DNA of 64,000 nucleotides from Eleusine coracana subsp. coracana (Eukaryota > Streptophyta > Magnoliopsida > Poales > Poaceae): assembly GCA_032690845.1 (NCBI GenBank), contig CM064428.1, positions 20,310,001 to 20,374,000 of the forward strand, given 5' to 3'. A program made the position numbers and the translations under genes. This document shows, piece by piece, positions 11,034 through 23,147 of this stretch; position 1 is the first letter of the stretch; every line of letters begins with the position of its first letter. A model generated the notes under the pieces. It saw nothing but the letters and a program-made list of their open reading frames with translations, was not told the DNA's origin and made no database searches.

Positions 11034-12390
11034 TTGTGCAGTACCGCCGGGTGTTTTCCTACATGTTCTGGATTCCCCAACAATTTCTCCCCGGTTGGAC
11101 GTGTTGATGAGTATTGTTGCTGATCTTGTTGACGATGACGTCTCCAAGACCGGCTGGCGCGACCCACTCATTCAGTATTTGGATAAGGGAACGCTGCCCT
11201 CGGATCCTGATGAGCAGCAAAGATTGGAGATCCGATCTCGAGGATACTTGTTGGTAGGGGACCAACTCTACAAAAGGGGTGGTTCCAACATTTTGATGCG
11301 ATGCATCTCAATTTCTGAAGGCTAGAAGTTGGTAGAAGAGATTCATTCGGGAATATGCGGTAATCATGCAGCTTCCAGGACTTTGGTCGACAAAGCTTTC
11401 CGGCAAGGGTTTTATTGGCCCACGGCGATCAAAGATGCACACCAAGTTGTTCGGAAGTGTGAGGGTTGTCAATTCTTTGCTCAACAAACACATGTGCCTT
11501 CACAGCAACTTCACATGATACCATTGACTTGGCCTTTTGTTGTTTGGGGGCTTGATATTGTCGGTCCTTTCAAGAAAGCGTCAGGCGGGTTCACTCATTT
11601 GTTTGTTGCTATCCACAAATTCACCAAGTGGATTGAAGCGAAGCCGGTCGGCAAGATTACATCCAAGAAGGCGATCGACTTTGTCAAAGATATATTCACT
11701 CGGTTTGGAGTTCCTCATGATATCATTACCGATAATGGCACTCAATTCACTTCAATGGAGTTCCAGGACTTTGCTGATGAGATGGGAATAAAGATCCACT
11801 TTGCATTAGTGGCTCATCCGAAAAGCAATGGGCAGGTCGAACGGGCCAATGGTATGATTCTTCAAGGATTAAAGCCGCGGATATTTGACAGACTCAAACC
11901 TTATGCCGGTCGGTGGGTCAAAGAGTTGCCTTCAGTCCTTTGGGGGCTTTGGACAAACACCAGTCGGGCTACTAGATAATCACCTTTTTCATTGGTCTAT
12001 GGCTCAGAAGCTATGTTGCCGACTGAAGTCAATCTTGTCTCGGCACGAGTTCAAGCGTACGATGAAAAGCTTTCTGAGAAGAACCGAGAGATTGATTTAA
12101 TTGCGGCAGAGGAGTTGCGTGATCATGCTCTGTTTCGGTCGGCACTCTACCAACAAGGCTTGCGTCGTTATTATGATAAGAACGTCCGCAGTCGCCACTT
12201 TCAAGTTGGAGACCTAGTGCTTCACCGAGTGCAATCAACAAAGAATCAGCATAAGCTCTCTCCGAAGTGGGAAGGACCGTACGTAGTGAAGGAAGTCACT
12301 CGCCCGGGGGCTAACCGACTGATGTATGAAGACGGCGATGATATTCCAAACTCTTGGAACATAAATCAGCTACGTCGTTTCTATACTTAG
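11034..12390 (+). pseudogene. Integrase of element A, broken
   Basis: From 11329 the frame encodes an integrase: zinc-binding HSGICGNH and CEGC (within the first 50 residues), then the core with GLDIVGPF, ITDNGTQF and GQVERANG, so the D, D and E catalytic residues are present. A TAA at 11977-11979 interrupts the frame inside the core's C-terminal side. The same frame continues to 12390 with VYGSEAMLPTE, a VGDLVL motif and the C-terminal DNA-binding part. A TAG at 11323-11325, shared with element B, separates it from the upstream linker. Confidence 0.87.
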
Positions 12391-12520
12391 CTATTATTTT
12401 GTGTATTTATACATTATTTATGAATGAAACTTCGGTCTTTTTTAATGAAAGATTTTCTGATGATTTTCATTCTATATTTGTCTCGATTCCTTAATTGAGT
12501 ATCCAGCACCTGTATAAAGA
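12391..12520. other. Spacer between pol and antisense ORF of element A
   Basis: AT-rich, no coding. It lies between the convergent 3' ends of the sense polyprotein and the antisense ORF, so it may contain processing signals for both transcripts; none was identified with confidence. Confidence 0.4.
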
Positions 12521-13511
12521 TCAAAACATTGAGGACAACATCAAGATAGGATAACAAGGGCTAGCTAAAGGCAGACTGAGGCTTACCTGGGCTCGCATTG
12601 TGCCCTTGTTATACGCCTTTTTGACAAAAGAATGGTCCTGAAGGATTTCCCCTTCAAACATCTTCAACAAGCGTCTTCGGCGGAGTTCGCCATTCGGTGG
12701 ATCCGGCACCTCCCTGGTCTCATCCTCATTAACATAGTCCCATGCTGGGTGACACTGAAGCTTCAGGGGTTGAACTCGTCGGATGATAAATCTTTTGGCA
12801 ACTGTGATGCCATCGACGCCTTCAGCCTTCAGATCGGCAATTTTCTTGAGCAGAGCGACCACTTGAGGATCGGTCGGATCGGGCCTCTCTGTCCAATGCG
12901 CTTGGGGAATAGCCTTTGCACCAGTGAAGTCGGCAAGAACAGGGGGAGGGTTGTCACAATAGAACCACTCATCCTTCCAATTCTTGTTTCCGGTCTTCAA
13001 TGGGACATTGATGTAGGCCTCTTTCTTGCGTAACTGGACGCCGACTCCGCCTATGGCCACTTGGTTTTCCTTGGTTGGCAGCGGTCGGAGGACAAACAGA
13101 TGACAGAAGAGATCAAAATGGGGGAGAATGCCAAGAAAAGCTTCGCACAAATGTACAAAGATGGCAATATGAAGAATGGAGTTGGGATTGAGGTTGACAA
13201 GCTCAATCCCATAGAAAAAAGGAGCCCGCGCAAAAAACTGCAGCAGGGAACTCCAAAGCCATGCTCAAAGAATGAGCGAAACATATGATCTGCTGGTGAA
13301 TGGGGATGGGGCAGGATTCGCGAGGTACCTTCCAGTCGATCCGAGCCTGCTCTGGAAGGACGCCATCCACCACCATCTAGTTCATATCAGCCTGTGAAAG
13401 GCTGCTCTTCGAGAACTCCCGAAGTTGCTCTGGGATGTCGACCTCCGACGAGGATGACGCAGCGGCGGCGGAAGAAGCTGGGATTGAAATGGAAGTCCTC
13501 TTGCGACCCAT
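12521..13511 (-). pseudogene. Antisense ORF (aORF, 'putative gypsy-type transposase' domain) of element A
   Basis: On the minus strand an ATG at 13511 opens an Ala/Ser-rich start, followed by a TAG at 13379-13377. The conserved domain follows, with short matches such as FFEHGFGVP, NLNPNSILHI and CEAFLGILPHFDLF, then KDEWFYCDN and LLKMFEGEILQD. This matches the protein domain labelled 'transposase (putative), gypsy type', found in antisense between pol and the 3' LTR of grass Tat elements. Its function is not known. The frame shifts at least twice; one shift sits at an A6 run (13215-13220). A splice-donor-like AG|GTAAGC lies on the minus strand near 12588, after the conserved domain. A broken accessory gene. 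Confidence 0.75.
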
Positions 13512-14430
13512 TGCGAACAGGATTGGACGCGGTGAAGGAGTTCGAAAAACTTCGCCAAAGCACGGGGCTAAACGCGGCGGGATCTGTGGCGGCCGGAAGC
13601 GAGAAAGCTAACCCTAGCCGGAAAAACAGAGGAGTCGCAAGAGCAGAGAAGGCGCAAGGAAGACAAAGAGTTCGCGGGCAAATGCGGCGTGGACTGAAGG
13701 TCAACACGGTGCAGCCTTTTATACTCTTGCCTTTTTTGACCTAAGGGTCCCATGGGCCGGGGTGGGCCGTACTATAGTGCGACCCTGATATTAACTTAAA
13801 GGTTAAATGAGGGCTAAAGCCCATTAGGGTTATAGACCAAGAAAAATGAGACTCGAGGGTTCCTTTGATGAGAAGTACCTGAGAATTATTTCACCATATC
13901 TATGTGATTTGATGATCATGTGGCAAAGGACTTGATAGTCATATGGTACAAGTTCAACGGTTATGGTACTGACTAAAGTCAAATAACCAGAATTACCAAA
14001 TTTGGACTTAAACGGGTGATTGGAATTAGGGAAAAAGCTATATTATGACTAAAGTCATTTAGCTAAATATTGAATATGACTAGAGTCATAAAATTCCGAT
14101 CGACCTATCACTCGGAAATAATATGTACCACTCGGAAATAATATGATCGGTCGACAAAGTGGTCACTTAGCAATAGGACCCAAGGGTTTGATAACCAGAG
14201 GTCTAAAAGATTCAAACTTGATGGTTTGAATATCTATGAACAAATTAATAAAAGCTAATATAATTAGACTCTTGCATTATTTGTTAGTCTCCAAATTATA
14301 CAAGAGTCAGGGGCTACACCTAATCAGGTGCACCTGACCCGTGCACCAGATCTATCGGAAACTTCAATAACGAGGTCTTCCTAATTTATGATCTTTAGAT
14401 CATTTGGAGAATTAAAGCTCAAAATCAGAA
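13512..14430. other. Non-coding region upstream of the 3' LTR of element A
   Basis: Contains the presumed promoter region for the antisense ORF and a repeated ACCACTCGGAAATAATATG (twice in tandem, about 14108-14145). Also repeated GACTAAAGTCA words between 13960 and 14090. No gene seen. Confidence 0.5.
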
Positions 14431-14446
14431 AGCACTTGGGGGCTGA
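14431..14446 (+). other. Polypurine tract of element A
   Basis: AGCACTTGGGGGCTGA directly precedes the TGTGGGATAC start of the 3' LTR, the usual place for plus-strand priming. Confidence 0.6.
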
Positions 14447-14837
14447 TGTGGGATACTTGCTTTACGGGTATCCTTATACAAGGCTAAGTCGGTGGCCGAC
14501 CGGGTACTTCATCAACAAGGAAGCCGACCAACTCGATTTGGAATGCAAGACAAGAAAGATTAGACTTACCATATAGAATCCTTGTAGAGTACGACTAGGA
14601 CTCTGCCTGTACCCCCTTGCCGACCAGATATATAAGGCGACAGGGTACCCCTATAGAGGGAGAGGCAATTTAGACACAACATCTCGTGACAATCAATACA
14701 ATACACAACACAGGACGTAGGGTTTTTACTCTCATTGAGAGGGCCTGAACCTGTATAATTCGGCGTCTTGTGTAAGCATCATAGTTCTTGGTCTCGACAT
14801 AGCCCTATATACTTACTGCCGGTCTTGAGCATCGACA
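14447..14837 (+). repeat. 3' LTR of element A
   Basis: Starts TGTGGGATACTTGC and ends CTTGAGCATCGACA, followed by the target duplication CTTAC (14838-14842). Confidence 0.9.
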
Positions 14838-14842
14838 CTTAC

Positions 14843-15631
14843 CATCACACCTATTGCTATTCGTGGGGCAATCAAGCACTCAAAGATATTTACCAACCTA
14901 AGCACCATGCTTATATTGCTAAATAATACTCTTGATTCCCATGGGACTTTGGCCCTTCGGACCAACAAGACGAGAGCAAGAATACACTTAACTCTAACCC
15001 AACGGATCAACGAGTCAAGCATTAGAGAATGCATAACTCTGACCCTACGGATCAACAAGTTAAGGGCTAAGACATACATAACTTCGACCCAACGGATCAT
15101 CAAGCTAAAGACTATAGCGCACATAACATTAACCCTACGGATTAACAAGTTATGGACTAAAGCATGTCTAACCACAATATGTATTGAACGAGTGCAAAGG
15201 TATAGATTGACTAATATAAGTATGTGAAGCATAAAGCAACAAAACATGACTAGGCAACAATCATATAAAAGGCACATGACTATCACACTAGTATAATTAA
15301 ATAAAGCACAAGGAGTAAAGAAGATAATTCTATTAATAAAAGGAACAAGACTTACTAGAGAGGGATAATGTGAAACTACACCCAAGACTCCAAGACTAGA
15401 TCAAGGACCTTTAGTCAGCTCTCCTCTATCCTAAACTCCACTAGGGCCTAAGGACTAAGTACAATGCTAGAGAATGGATTCTTCTTGATCAGTGGTGGAC
15501 GTAGGATTTTTATTTTGGATGTACATATTTTAGAGCAACCTAACAATTATCTTATAATAAAAATTTAGGGCCTAACAAGTTGCTCTTTAAATTAATCATA
15601 ATCAATAAGATTCTTAAAATTGATATGTTTG
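14843..15631. other. Unassigned sequence with 45-bp minisatellite
   Basis: Continues the DNA into which element A inserted. It holds five tandem 45-bp units (see separate entry), then AT-rich sequence up to a sharp transition near 15631, where sequence shared with the Sirevirus LTRs begins. It may be a divergent part of the S1 LTR or another repeat; I cannot decide. Confidence 0.4.
14957..15181. repeat. 45-bp tandem minisatellite, about five units
   Basis: The word (C)GGA(T/C)(C/T)AACAAG-like recurs at 14957, 15002, 15047, 15092 and 15137, an exact 45-bp step (15 codons). Units are diverged. Because the unit is a multiple of three and lacks stops in some frames, open frames appear on both strands; these are by-products of the repeat. 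Confidence 0.75.
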
Positions 15632-16795
15632 TACAAACGTGTGACTGCCTTCACAACCAATCATGATATGCTCGATCACCGACACCTAACCGGTCTAGGT
15701 CTCACCATAAACCAAGAGTAACAATTTGGATCACACCCTCAAGGACACCCTAGCCTTAGATGTGCAAGCTGCTCAAGTTACTCTCCACTAGCACTCTCAA
15801 GATATGCAATATCTCCTCCTAGTGCCCTCCTCTTTTCCTCTTGGACCTTACCAAATGCTCTCAGGTATTCCACTGACCAAGAGAGGTCACAAAGACCCCA
15901 GCAAAGAAGTTATATAGGCTCCCAACCTCAAACTAGCCGTTGCTCCATGAAATCAGCATTCTGGGCCTATTGACCGGACTGTCCGATCACTGCCTGACCG
16001 GACCGTCCGGTCACTACAATCCCGAGCCCTAACGGCTCTGCCCTGCTGAAATCCTATACTGACCGGACCATATGGTCAACTGACCAGACCATCCGGTCCA
16101 TTTCTCTCTCTAGTCTAGAAACATTTCGGTGCTTGCTTCCTCGCTGCCCAAATCCCTCTCCTACTGACCGGACTGTCCGGTCACTAGACTAGACCATCCG
16201 GTCACTAGGACTTCCCAGACTTGGCAGTTTCCTCACTGTTCACTATAGTCTACAGACAAAACCTCTTAGTGACCGTTTAGTCCGGTCACCACTGACCCCT
16301 CTGTCCGGTTACTTCATCCAGAAGCTGAAACTCCTTGTCCTCACTTGACTTTGTTTCCCGGCTTCTCTGAACAGCTCCTTGGCTTCTCCACTATCAACTA
16401 GTGCCTGCGATTTCACTGGGCAACCTTGTACATCACCGACTAGACATGACCTAAGAGAATGACCTAGACCCCCTTGATAGTCCGGTTTTTCCTATGGACT
16501 CGAAGACCTAACAATTAGACAAGTGTACTCAACACTTGCTCCATAGCTTGTCCTTAGCCTTGATCCATCTTCATCAACCCTTGAACTCCATCAAGCTCAT
16601 CAAGCCTCCATGCTTGTGATCATTGTCATCAATCGTCAAGGCAACCATCATCCATATGATTTGTAATAGAGTTTGGAGATGATTCCTGCATAGACAACAC
16701 TCGTGTAGATATTAGCACACAATTTCATAGTTGTCATCTATCACCAAAACATTCATACCTTGGGGATCCATTCATCAATGGTCATGAAGCTTACA
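15632..16795 (-). repeat. LTR sequence of S1 (downstream LTR, partial)
   Basis: Closely parallels the S2 LTR (28165-29425) from GTACAAACGTGTGA through the palindrome-rich zone to the terminal CTTACA. On the minus strand it begins TGTAAGC at 16795. It carries four palindrome pairs (15972-16310) and a minus-strand TATATAA at 15916-15910. The downstream end, homologous to the S2 LTR start at 27141, is not recognisable, so the copy is truncated or diverged near 15632. Confidence 0.75.
15972..16310. promoter_or_regulatory. Paired-palindrome array in the S1 LTR
   Basis: Four pairs of ~17-bp palindromes of the form GACCGGACNGTCCGGTC, with centres at 15980/16004, 16069/16090, 16174/16195 and 16279/16302 (spacings 24, 21, 21, 23 bp). 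Pairs repeat about every 90-105 bp. The proximal centre is 64 bp upstream of the minus-strand TATA at 15916. Palindromic repeats in Sirevirus LTRs are known; the spacing is read directly here. Confidence 0.75.
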
Positions 16796-17333
16796 ATCTC
16801 CCCCTGTTTGTTGATTGATGACAACCACTACTTATCATAATCCTAAGAAGAAACAACGGGCTAAAAGAGCTACACTACGATCAAGAGGAACCACAAAAGC
16901 ATAAGAGAGAAATGCACAAGGTCCTACTCAATCAATCATCATCAAGAGTTAAAAGGAAAAGAGAGAAAAACACACTCTAGATGATAAGGCATGCATATCA
17001 TGATAGAATATTAAAGAAAGTATAAAGACATACAATGCAAGACATGAATGATGATATACAACAGATTAGCATGACAATGCATAAGAATTAAGAGCAAGCA
17101 ATCATCATCATGAAATCATACACTTGCATACAAGATAATTAATGAATACAAAGCACTGCGTATGAAAATAAACCAAGTGAGATCAAAATGAGTCAAACAC
17201 AAGCGAATGAAAATCATGACTCATCAAAATCCACGACAATCTCGATAAAACCATCAAAAAGATCCAAATGTATCTAACTCCCAAAACCAATGTACAAGTA
17301 TGCGTATGCTCCCCCTAGATACAAGCTACTCTC
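16796..17333 (-). other. Polypurine tract and non-coding region of S1
   Basis: On the minus strand CAGGGGGAGAT (16806-16796) sits next to the LTR start and is the likely polypurine tract. A further AGGGGGAG lies near 17310. The rest is AT-rich and non-coding. Confidence 0.65.
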
Positions 17334-19788
17334 TCAGTCGCACAGGATCGCACTCCAGCTCCCCCTAGACCTATGATATACTTCTCCCCCTTTGGCAACA
17401 AGCACCAAAAAGCGGGAAAAAGATAAACATCTAAATGCTCGTGGTCGAAGGAAGTGGTGCAGCAACGTCCTCTGAGGGCTCTGCTTCTTGCTGCTGCTGT
17501 GCTGGATCCTGCTGTGCTTCCTAAGCTTGTGCCACATGAGCATCCAGCTGCTCAAAGAACTCAAGGTCTACTGGCGACTCAGACCCTCTGTCTGGCTCTA
17601 CTGGTGTGATTGTAGCAATCTCTTGTGCAACTGAAGCCTGGAGAAGTGCAAGATACGCCACATCCTACTATGAGAAGCCTCCGTGGACTAGATCCTCTGC
17701 TACCTGAGGTGTGAGTGTGCTAACTATAGCAGTGGAAGGTGGAGCTGTAGCTGTCTCTAGGGCTGCCTGGGAGTCTGCACGAGTGGTGTGCACTATGTCT
17801 GAGAACAGACTCCTGACCGGTACTGGGAGGTGGAAGGTCCTGTCATCTATGAAGTAGAAGAGTGAGTCAGTGAAGTGAACAACGTAGACACTGAGAAGGT
17901 GGACAAGGGGGAGAATTGAGCTGGTGAGTGAGTCTGTTTGGCTCCCCCTGTTGGTAACACCCCTGAGTGTGACAACCTGCTGGACTAAGCTGTCATCAAA
18001 GAAGTGAAGGGTCCTAGGTGTGTCGGCAGCGGCTGAAACTGTGGAAGTGAAGACTGTCACTGCTGCTATCTGGCCTGCCTATGATTCATCTTTGCCATCT
18101 GAGTCATCAGAGTAGTCAAGATCGTCATCTACTGTCTCTGAAGCTTTGCCTATCCCCTGATGACCTCCATCATCTGACATCTATCCTTAGCTGTGCTTTG
18201 AATGAACTCACTCAGGCGTCCTTCTAGTGCTGCTACAGTGATGGCATCTCCTGACTATGAACCCGTAGGCTAGGGAGGTGTTCCTGTGCTAGCTGACTCA
18301 GGAATCACCGTCTCTGGATGAGCTGCCTGCTCGTGAGTGACTGGCGGTGACTCCTACTCCTTCTATGCCGTCTGCTGACTCGAGGCTGACTGTGATCCCC
18401 TGGGGACTCGAGGTGAGTAACTGGTGGTCACCTCAGGGAATGCCTCGTACTGCTCCTCTGTCACTAGGCCCATCCTCCTCAGAAGGTAGCAAATGTATGG
18501 TGCATAGACCAAGTGATGTCCTTCAACACTCTCAGAGATAACCTCCTCCATCTCTCCAATCAGTAAGTCTGCCAGGTCAAAGTGTTGTCTCCTCATAATA
18601 GCTGCTACAACCCACTAGTGAAGTAGAGTGAACTCCTCTCTGTAGCCCGACCTGGGGATTATAGTCCTAGTGACTATCGCTCTAACCACCTAAGCCTCTA
18701 CGGTGAGTCTTGCAGGGCCTCTCTCAAAACCTGGTGTGTGTGGTGGTTGGAAAGCAATCGACACCATGTCTTCTGGGGGAAGCTTCCCTCCCTATGGTCT
18801 ACGGGGTGGAGCGAGGGTCGCATAGGCACTCTTGTAAAGCTAGAAGTCTGAAGCCAGGAGTCCTATGTTAGCAATAAAATCCTCTCGAAACACACACTGT
18901 GGCTACCCTCTGAACAAGAAACAAAACTCTGAGTGGTCTCTGGCAACCCACAGTGTGGCATAGAACTCAAGCACAATATCCTCCATGTATCTGTATGGAG
19001 CAGTAACTAGCTCTACTATCCCTGGCAAGTACGTGAAGTACTGCTCAACTCAGTGCCGCTGGCTCTCCTCATAGCCTTGTAGGTAGTGTACTGCTGTGGC
19101 ATAAAGAGTCTATCTTTGCCCTTCAGGCTAAGGTAACATCTCAGACCCTCTCCAATCCTCCTATGGAGGCCTGTCCAGTACCTCTCTCCTACAGCGGGAT
19201 CCCTGGGGACTAGAACCCACTGCTCGAAGGAGACTAGACATAGTGCCTTAAGGTCCTTTACAGGAAACTTAAGTATGTCCAACTCTCCGGCTGCCTCAAC
19301 AAGTCTCTACAGCCTCCTTGTGCACACTACGTAGGTGCACTAGGGGTCTCCTACCCGATGAGCAGTCCTCTACTGCTGAGGCTGTGCTAGCTGCTCAGTC
19401 TCCTCAACCTCAACCTCCTTTGACTCGTACTCTAAGCTCTCCTCAGACTCTGACTCCTCCTCCTCGGATTCCTCCTGCTGCCTGGAGGATCTCTGCTCCG
19501 CAGGTCTCGACGACCTCCCCTGACGAGCTGCGACCAAGGTGCTGGAGTTACACCTGTAGCTAACCCCTATGTTGTCCTCTGCCTGGTACTCCTCTTGAGT
19601 CCGTGGGTGTCACGAGACGGCTCTAGGATCAGCTGTGTCCCTGGTGTCCTGCATGACTTCTCCATGGCATCTAAGTGCTGGGCTAACCTCCTAGCCCTCT
19701 CTAACTCTGGGTCCAGTCTTGGTCTCTTCTTGCTCTTCGGCTTTTCTGGCATCATTCCCTTGCCCTTGTCCTATCCAGATCCTGCCAT
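17334..19788 (-). pseudogene. env-like ORF of Sirevirus S1, broken
   Basis: Minus-strand frames carry pieces of one long protein: a basic start (KPKSKKRPRLDPELERARR, from about 19755), VKDLKALCLVSFEQWVLVPRD (19282-19200 region), MRRQHFDLADLL and HLVYAPYICYLLRRMG (18596-18430), then a Ser/Thr-rich part (18060-17668). The pieces lie in different frames, so several frameshifts are present. A likely start ATG is at 19788, followed at once by a TAG. Its position between the (missing) RT and the polypurine tract matches the env-like gene of Sireviruses, whose role is unproven. I recognise the piece order but no defined fold. The C-terminal boundary is uncertain. Confidence 0.6.
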
Positions 19789-21049
19789 CTCTGCTGCTAA
19801 CTGTTGTCCCTACACGCATGTAGGTGTAGACAGGATAAGCATAGAACCTATGTAAATCTACTAGCAAAGCACCACTAGGAAAGAATACGCAATAGAAATC
19901 CTAGCACTGAATGAAGGACATGATCACTAGGCAAATAAAGTAATGTAACAACAATGATCATCAACTATAAGTGGCTGGTGCGAGTCATCTAGTGTGCAGT
20001 CAAATAATAGGCAATAAATCTTACTGTAGACTACATGAGAGACAACCCTAGACATGCAATTAACAAATAATCATGGAATTAATTGCAGCTAGGTTGAGCC
20101 AATTAACCAATTAATGCAACTAAAGACTAGGTATTTATCCAATATTGCATCAATTAAAGATAATTGCTCAAAATTCAAGGCATAAACGATGAATTGGACA
20201 ATGGCACAATACCATGGGGGAATCCGAAGCCAAACCCGAGAGGAACACATGACTGATTGCCAAAAATCTCAAGCTTTGGAGTTGCTGGCAATGGAGGAGG
20301 GCAAGGCGCAACTCTATCCTAGCAACCGGTAGAGAGAGCTCGGCTCTGTGGAGGCTCTGGGGCTTGCGCGTGCGTGAGGGTGGAGGCAAGGCGGTGCTGG
20401 AGATGGCCGGCAGTGATGCTTGGCGACGCCGGTCGCTCGGTGGCTGGCGGCGGCGATGCTGGATTGCAGCGGCGGCGCACACTAGGGTTCTAGGCAAGCG
20501 GTTGTGCGGGTGCAGCGCGAGCGGGTGCGGCAGGGGAGCGAGCGAGGCACGGCGCGGCGGATGAGGGGCTCGGTGATGATGACATCAGCAAGGAGGCGCA
20601 ATGGCTCGGGCGTGAACTCGACAGAGACTCCACGTCGGGAGAAGAACGAGGATGAAGCCAAAGAGGTCTGACTGATTTGACCTAGGTCAAAAAGAGAACG
20701 AACGGTCGAGATTGACTCAAGGATAGATCAACAGTCACTAATCAGAGTTGCTTTCCGCGATTTACCGTAGTGACCGGATGGTACGGTCTCTAGACCGGAT
20801 TGTCCAGTCAGCTTTGGGTCTGCTGGCCTTTGAGCAGATCGGTCGGTACGGTCTCTAGGACCTTTCTATCTGGTCTCTATGACCAGACTCCCCATAGGCT
20901 TTGTGCATAGAGCCACCGACCGGACTGTATGGTCCGAAGATCGAACTCTACGGTCACTCAAGAAATTTTGCTGAAACAAGGAATTTCTCTATTTTCCAAA
21001 TGCCCTTCCTAAACACTCAAATCAACACTGCACTTGGAATATGAAGGGA
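19789..21049 (-). promoter_or_regulatory. GC-rich leader-like module with paired palindromes upstream of the env-like ORF
   Basis: Reading minus strand, three pairs of GACCGGAC-type palindromes (centres 20926/20947, 20845/20867, 20780/20801) are followed by a GC-rich stretch (20600-20330) and an AT-rich stretch to the env-like ATG. This layout resembles the upstream half of a Sirevirus LTR. It could be a fragment of another Sirevirus LTR or a separate promoter for the env-like ORF. No clear TATA box was seen at the expected distance (about 20716). Confidence 0.45.
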
Positions 21050-21794
21050 ACTCTCAAACACTTCTTTTCAAATAGTGGCACTTTATGGCCTTATAATTTT
21101 TGCAAATGCCAAATGAAGAATCAAGCAAATAAGAACCAAGGCAAATAAGAGCCAAATCGGTATGTATGAGCCTTAGTCCATGAACCACGCGAGTAGATTT
21201 AACCTCGGAGTTCATAAGAGCTTGCTCAATGGGCATGAAGCACAATCCTTTCCTTTGGTCACACTTATGGAGATGTAATCTCATATTTATCATGCGGCAC
21301 AAATTTCTCCAAGTGAGATAAGCCGCCTTTGTGTTTCCTATATGATGCATGCAACAAGCATTTTACATATGCAAAAAAAGTAAACATGCCATGTGAATGC
21401 AAGCAATATTAAACAAGACCTGATGGAAACTTAACAATGTCAAGTTTGAATCCCTCCCAAGCTTACTCACTATAAGCCATACCCTTGTGTTGAGAGAAGC
21501 CAAACCACCATCTCAAGTACTCCCCCTTGCTTATAGCTATCTTGGATGGGTTAGACATCGACTAATTATTATGTGTTTTTCTTTTAGTTATTTACACATG
21601 CATGGATGCAAAGCATACTAGTCACAAAAGAGTCCTAATTACCATGCAATACAAGAGAAGGAAAAACACACTACAACTACCAAAAACAAACATGGTTACC
21701 TCCCTCATGAGTAGATATGTCATTGAGGTCCATGTCATTTGTGGTGGACTTCATATGATCTCCATGAAAGCGCTCGGTCCACTACCACCACCAT
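21050..21794 (-). other. Conserved non-coding block shared by S1 and S2
   Basis: About 500 bp here matches 30215-30720 in S2 closely, including ACAATCCTTTCCTTTGG and CATGCCATGTG words and a minus-strand AAGCAAGGGGGAGT (about 21520). The latter looks like an additional polypurine tract. No coding region is evident. Confidence 0.6.
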
Positions 21795-23112
21795 CTAGGT
21801 CTTGTTCTTGGGCACCCACTTGTATGTAGACGATCTCTCAAGATCAACAATGCACTTAGGCACCCATATGCTCTTGACCTTTCTTTTCTTGTTTGGTGGT
21901 CCCAAAGCCTTAGCTTTCACCTTGCCATCCTTGTTCCTAAAAAGCTTAAAATGGGTGTTCTCATGGAACAAGTTAGGGTTAGGAAAAACAATGGAACTTC
22001 TCACCATAGGACAATCCTTGGTGGCGTGGCCATCCTTGCAACACCTCTCGCAATAGTAGTCGTCGGCGAGAAGGGGTTTGATCCATGCGGGGATGGAATC
22101 ACTCGTCCCGATGATGTCAATGGCGGCAGGATATGAGCCAAGTCCCCGGTGGGAGACATTGTTCACAAGGTTCCTCCCAAGAATCTCCTTGTGGATGGCT
22201 CTACCACATGTGAGCCTCTTGAAACCGTCCATCACCATCTTCCTCTCTTCCTTGAGCTTGTGATATTCCTTTAAAACAAATGGCTCAAGAGAAGAAACCT
22301 CGACCGAGGTGGTTAGTTCATCACACATAGTAGAAGCATCACCCTTAGATGAACTAGAGGAGGGAAAGGCAAGATCATCCACATTGATGGCTTCAAAGGT
22401 GATCTCAAGGGCCTTGTACTTCTCATGAAGCTACACATGATCACCCTTGAGTTTATCATAACTCTTGTTTAGGGCCTCATGAGATGTGACAAGGTCCTTG
22501 AGCTCACTCTCAAGCTCACCAACATGGTCCTTAGCCTACTTACACTCTTTTCGTACCACATCTAACATTTTGGATTTCTTGACAGCGATGTCATGGGCTT
22601 GCTCAAGCATACTTCACAACTCAGCACATGTGTGCTCCTCGTCATCACTGCTCTCATCCTCACTCTCCCCAAGTTGGCTCGCGGCCATGAGGCACATGGG
22701 AGGTGGAGGAAGATCTCGTGATGATGTGGTCTTGATCATGGCTAGGCCAACTACTTCTTCATCACTTGAGGAAGAGGACTCGTCACTAGAGTTGTCGCTT
22801 GTCCACTCTCCAACAAGGGCCTTGCGAGAGAACTTCTTCTTGTAGTCTTGAGCTTTGTCTTTGTCTTTGCTCTTGTCCTTGTTGAAGTACCCATTCTTCT
22901 TTTGCTTGGCCTTGGGGTCTTCATCTTCTTCTTCATCACTTGAGTCTTGAGCTTTGAGTGCTTCTTTCTTGGCTTTAGGGCATTCCCGAACAAAGTGATT
23001 TTTGGAACCACAGTTGTAGCACTTGCCCTTGGACTTGGAAGAAAACTTGTTCTTGAAGGTCCTCATCTTCTTCATGAGAAGAGCCAAGTCCTCAGTCAAG
23101 TCATTGTCATTG

Positions 23113-23147
<35 letters not shown>

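Larger units (their letters stand above)
6000..14837 (+). mobile_element. Ty3/gypsy retrotransposon, Tat lineage (element A)
   Basis: Complete 8.8-kb element. The LTRs are at 6000-6391 and 14447-14837, flanked by the identical 5-bp target duplication CTTAC (5995-5999 and 14838-14842). The order is LTR, primer site, gag, protease, RT, two RNase H domains, integrase, a 2-kb region with an antisense ORF, polypurine tract, LTR. The second RNase H and the antisense ORF between pol and the 3' LTR are typical of the Tat lineage (the Grande/RIRE2/Retand type). All genes carry frameshifts and stops. By eye the LTRs differ at roughly twenty positions in 390, so the insertion is moderately old. The first base of the 5' LTR is A where the other copies have T. 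Confidence 0.9.

Noticed and set aside
6000..14837. A functional, autonomous retrotransposon
   Set aside because: Intact ends and target duplication, but gag, RT and integrase all carry stops or frameshifts.
14813..15385. 190-codon minus-strand ORF with repeated LIRRV words
   Set aside because: It is produced by the 45-bp minisatellite, and a plus-strand frame is open over the same units; no domain seen.
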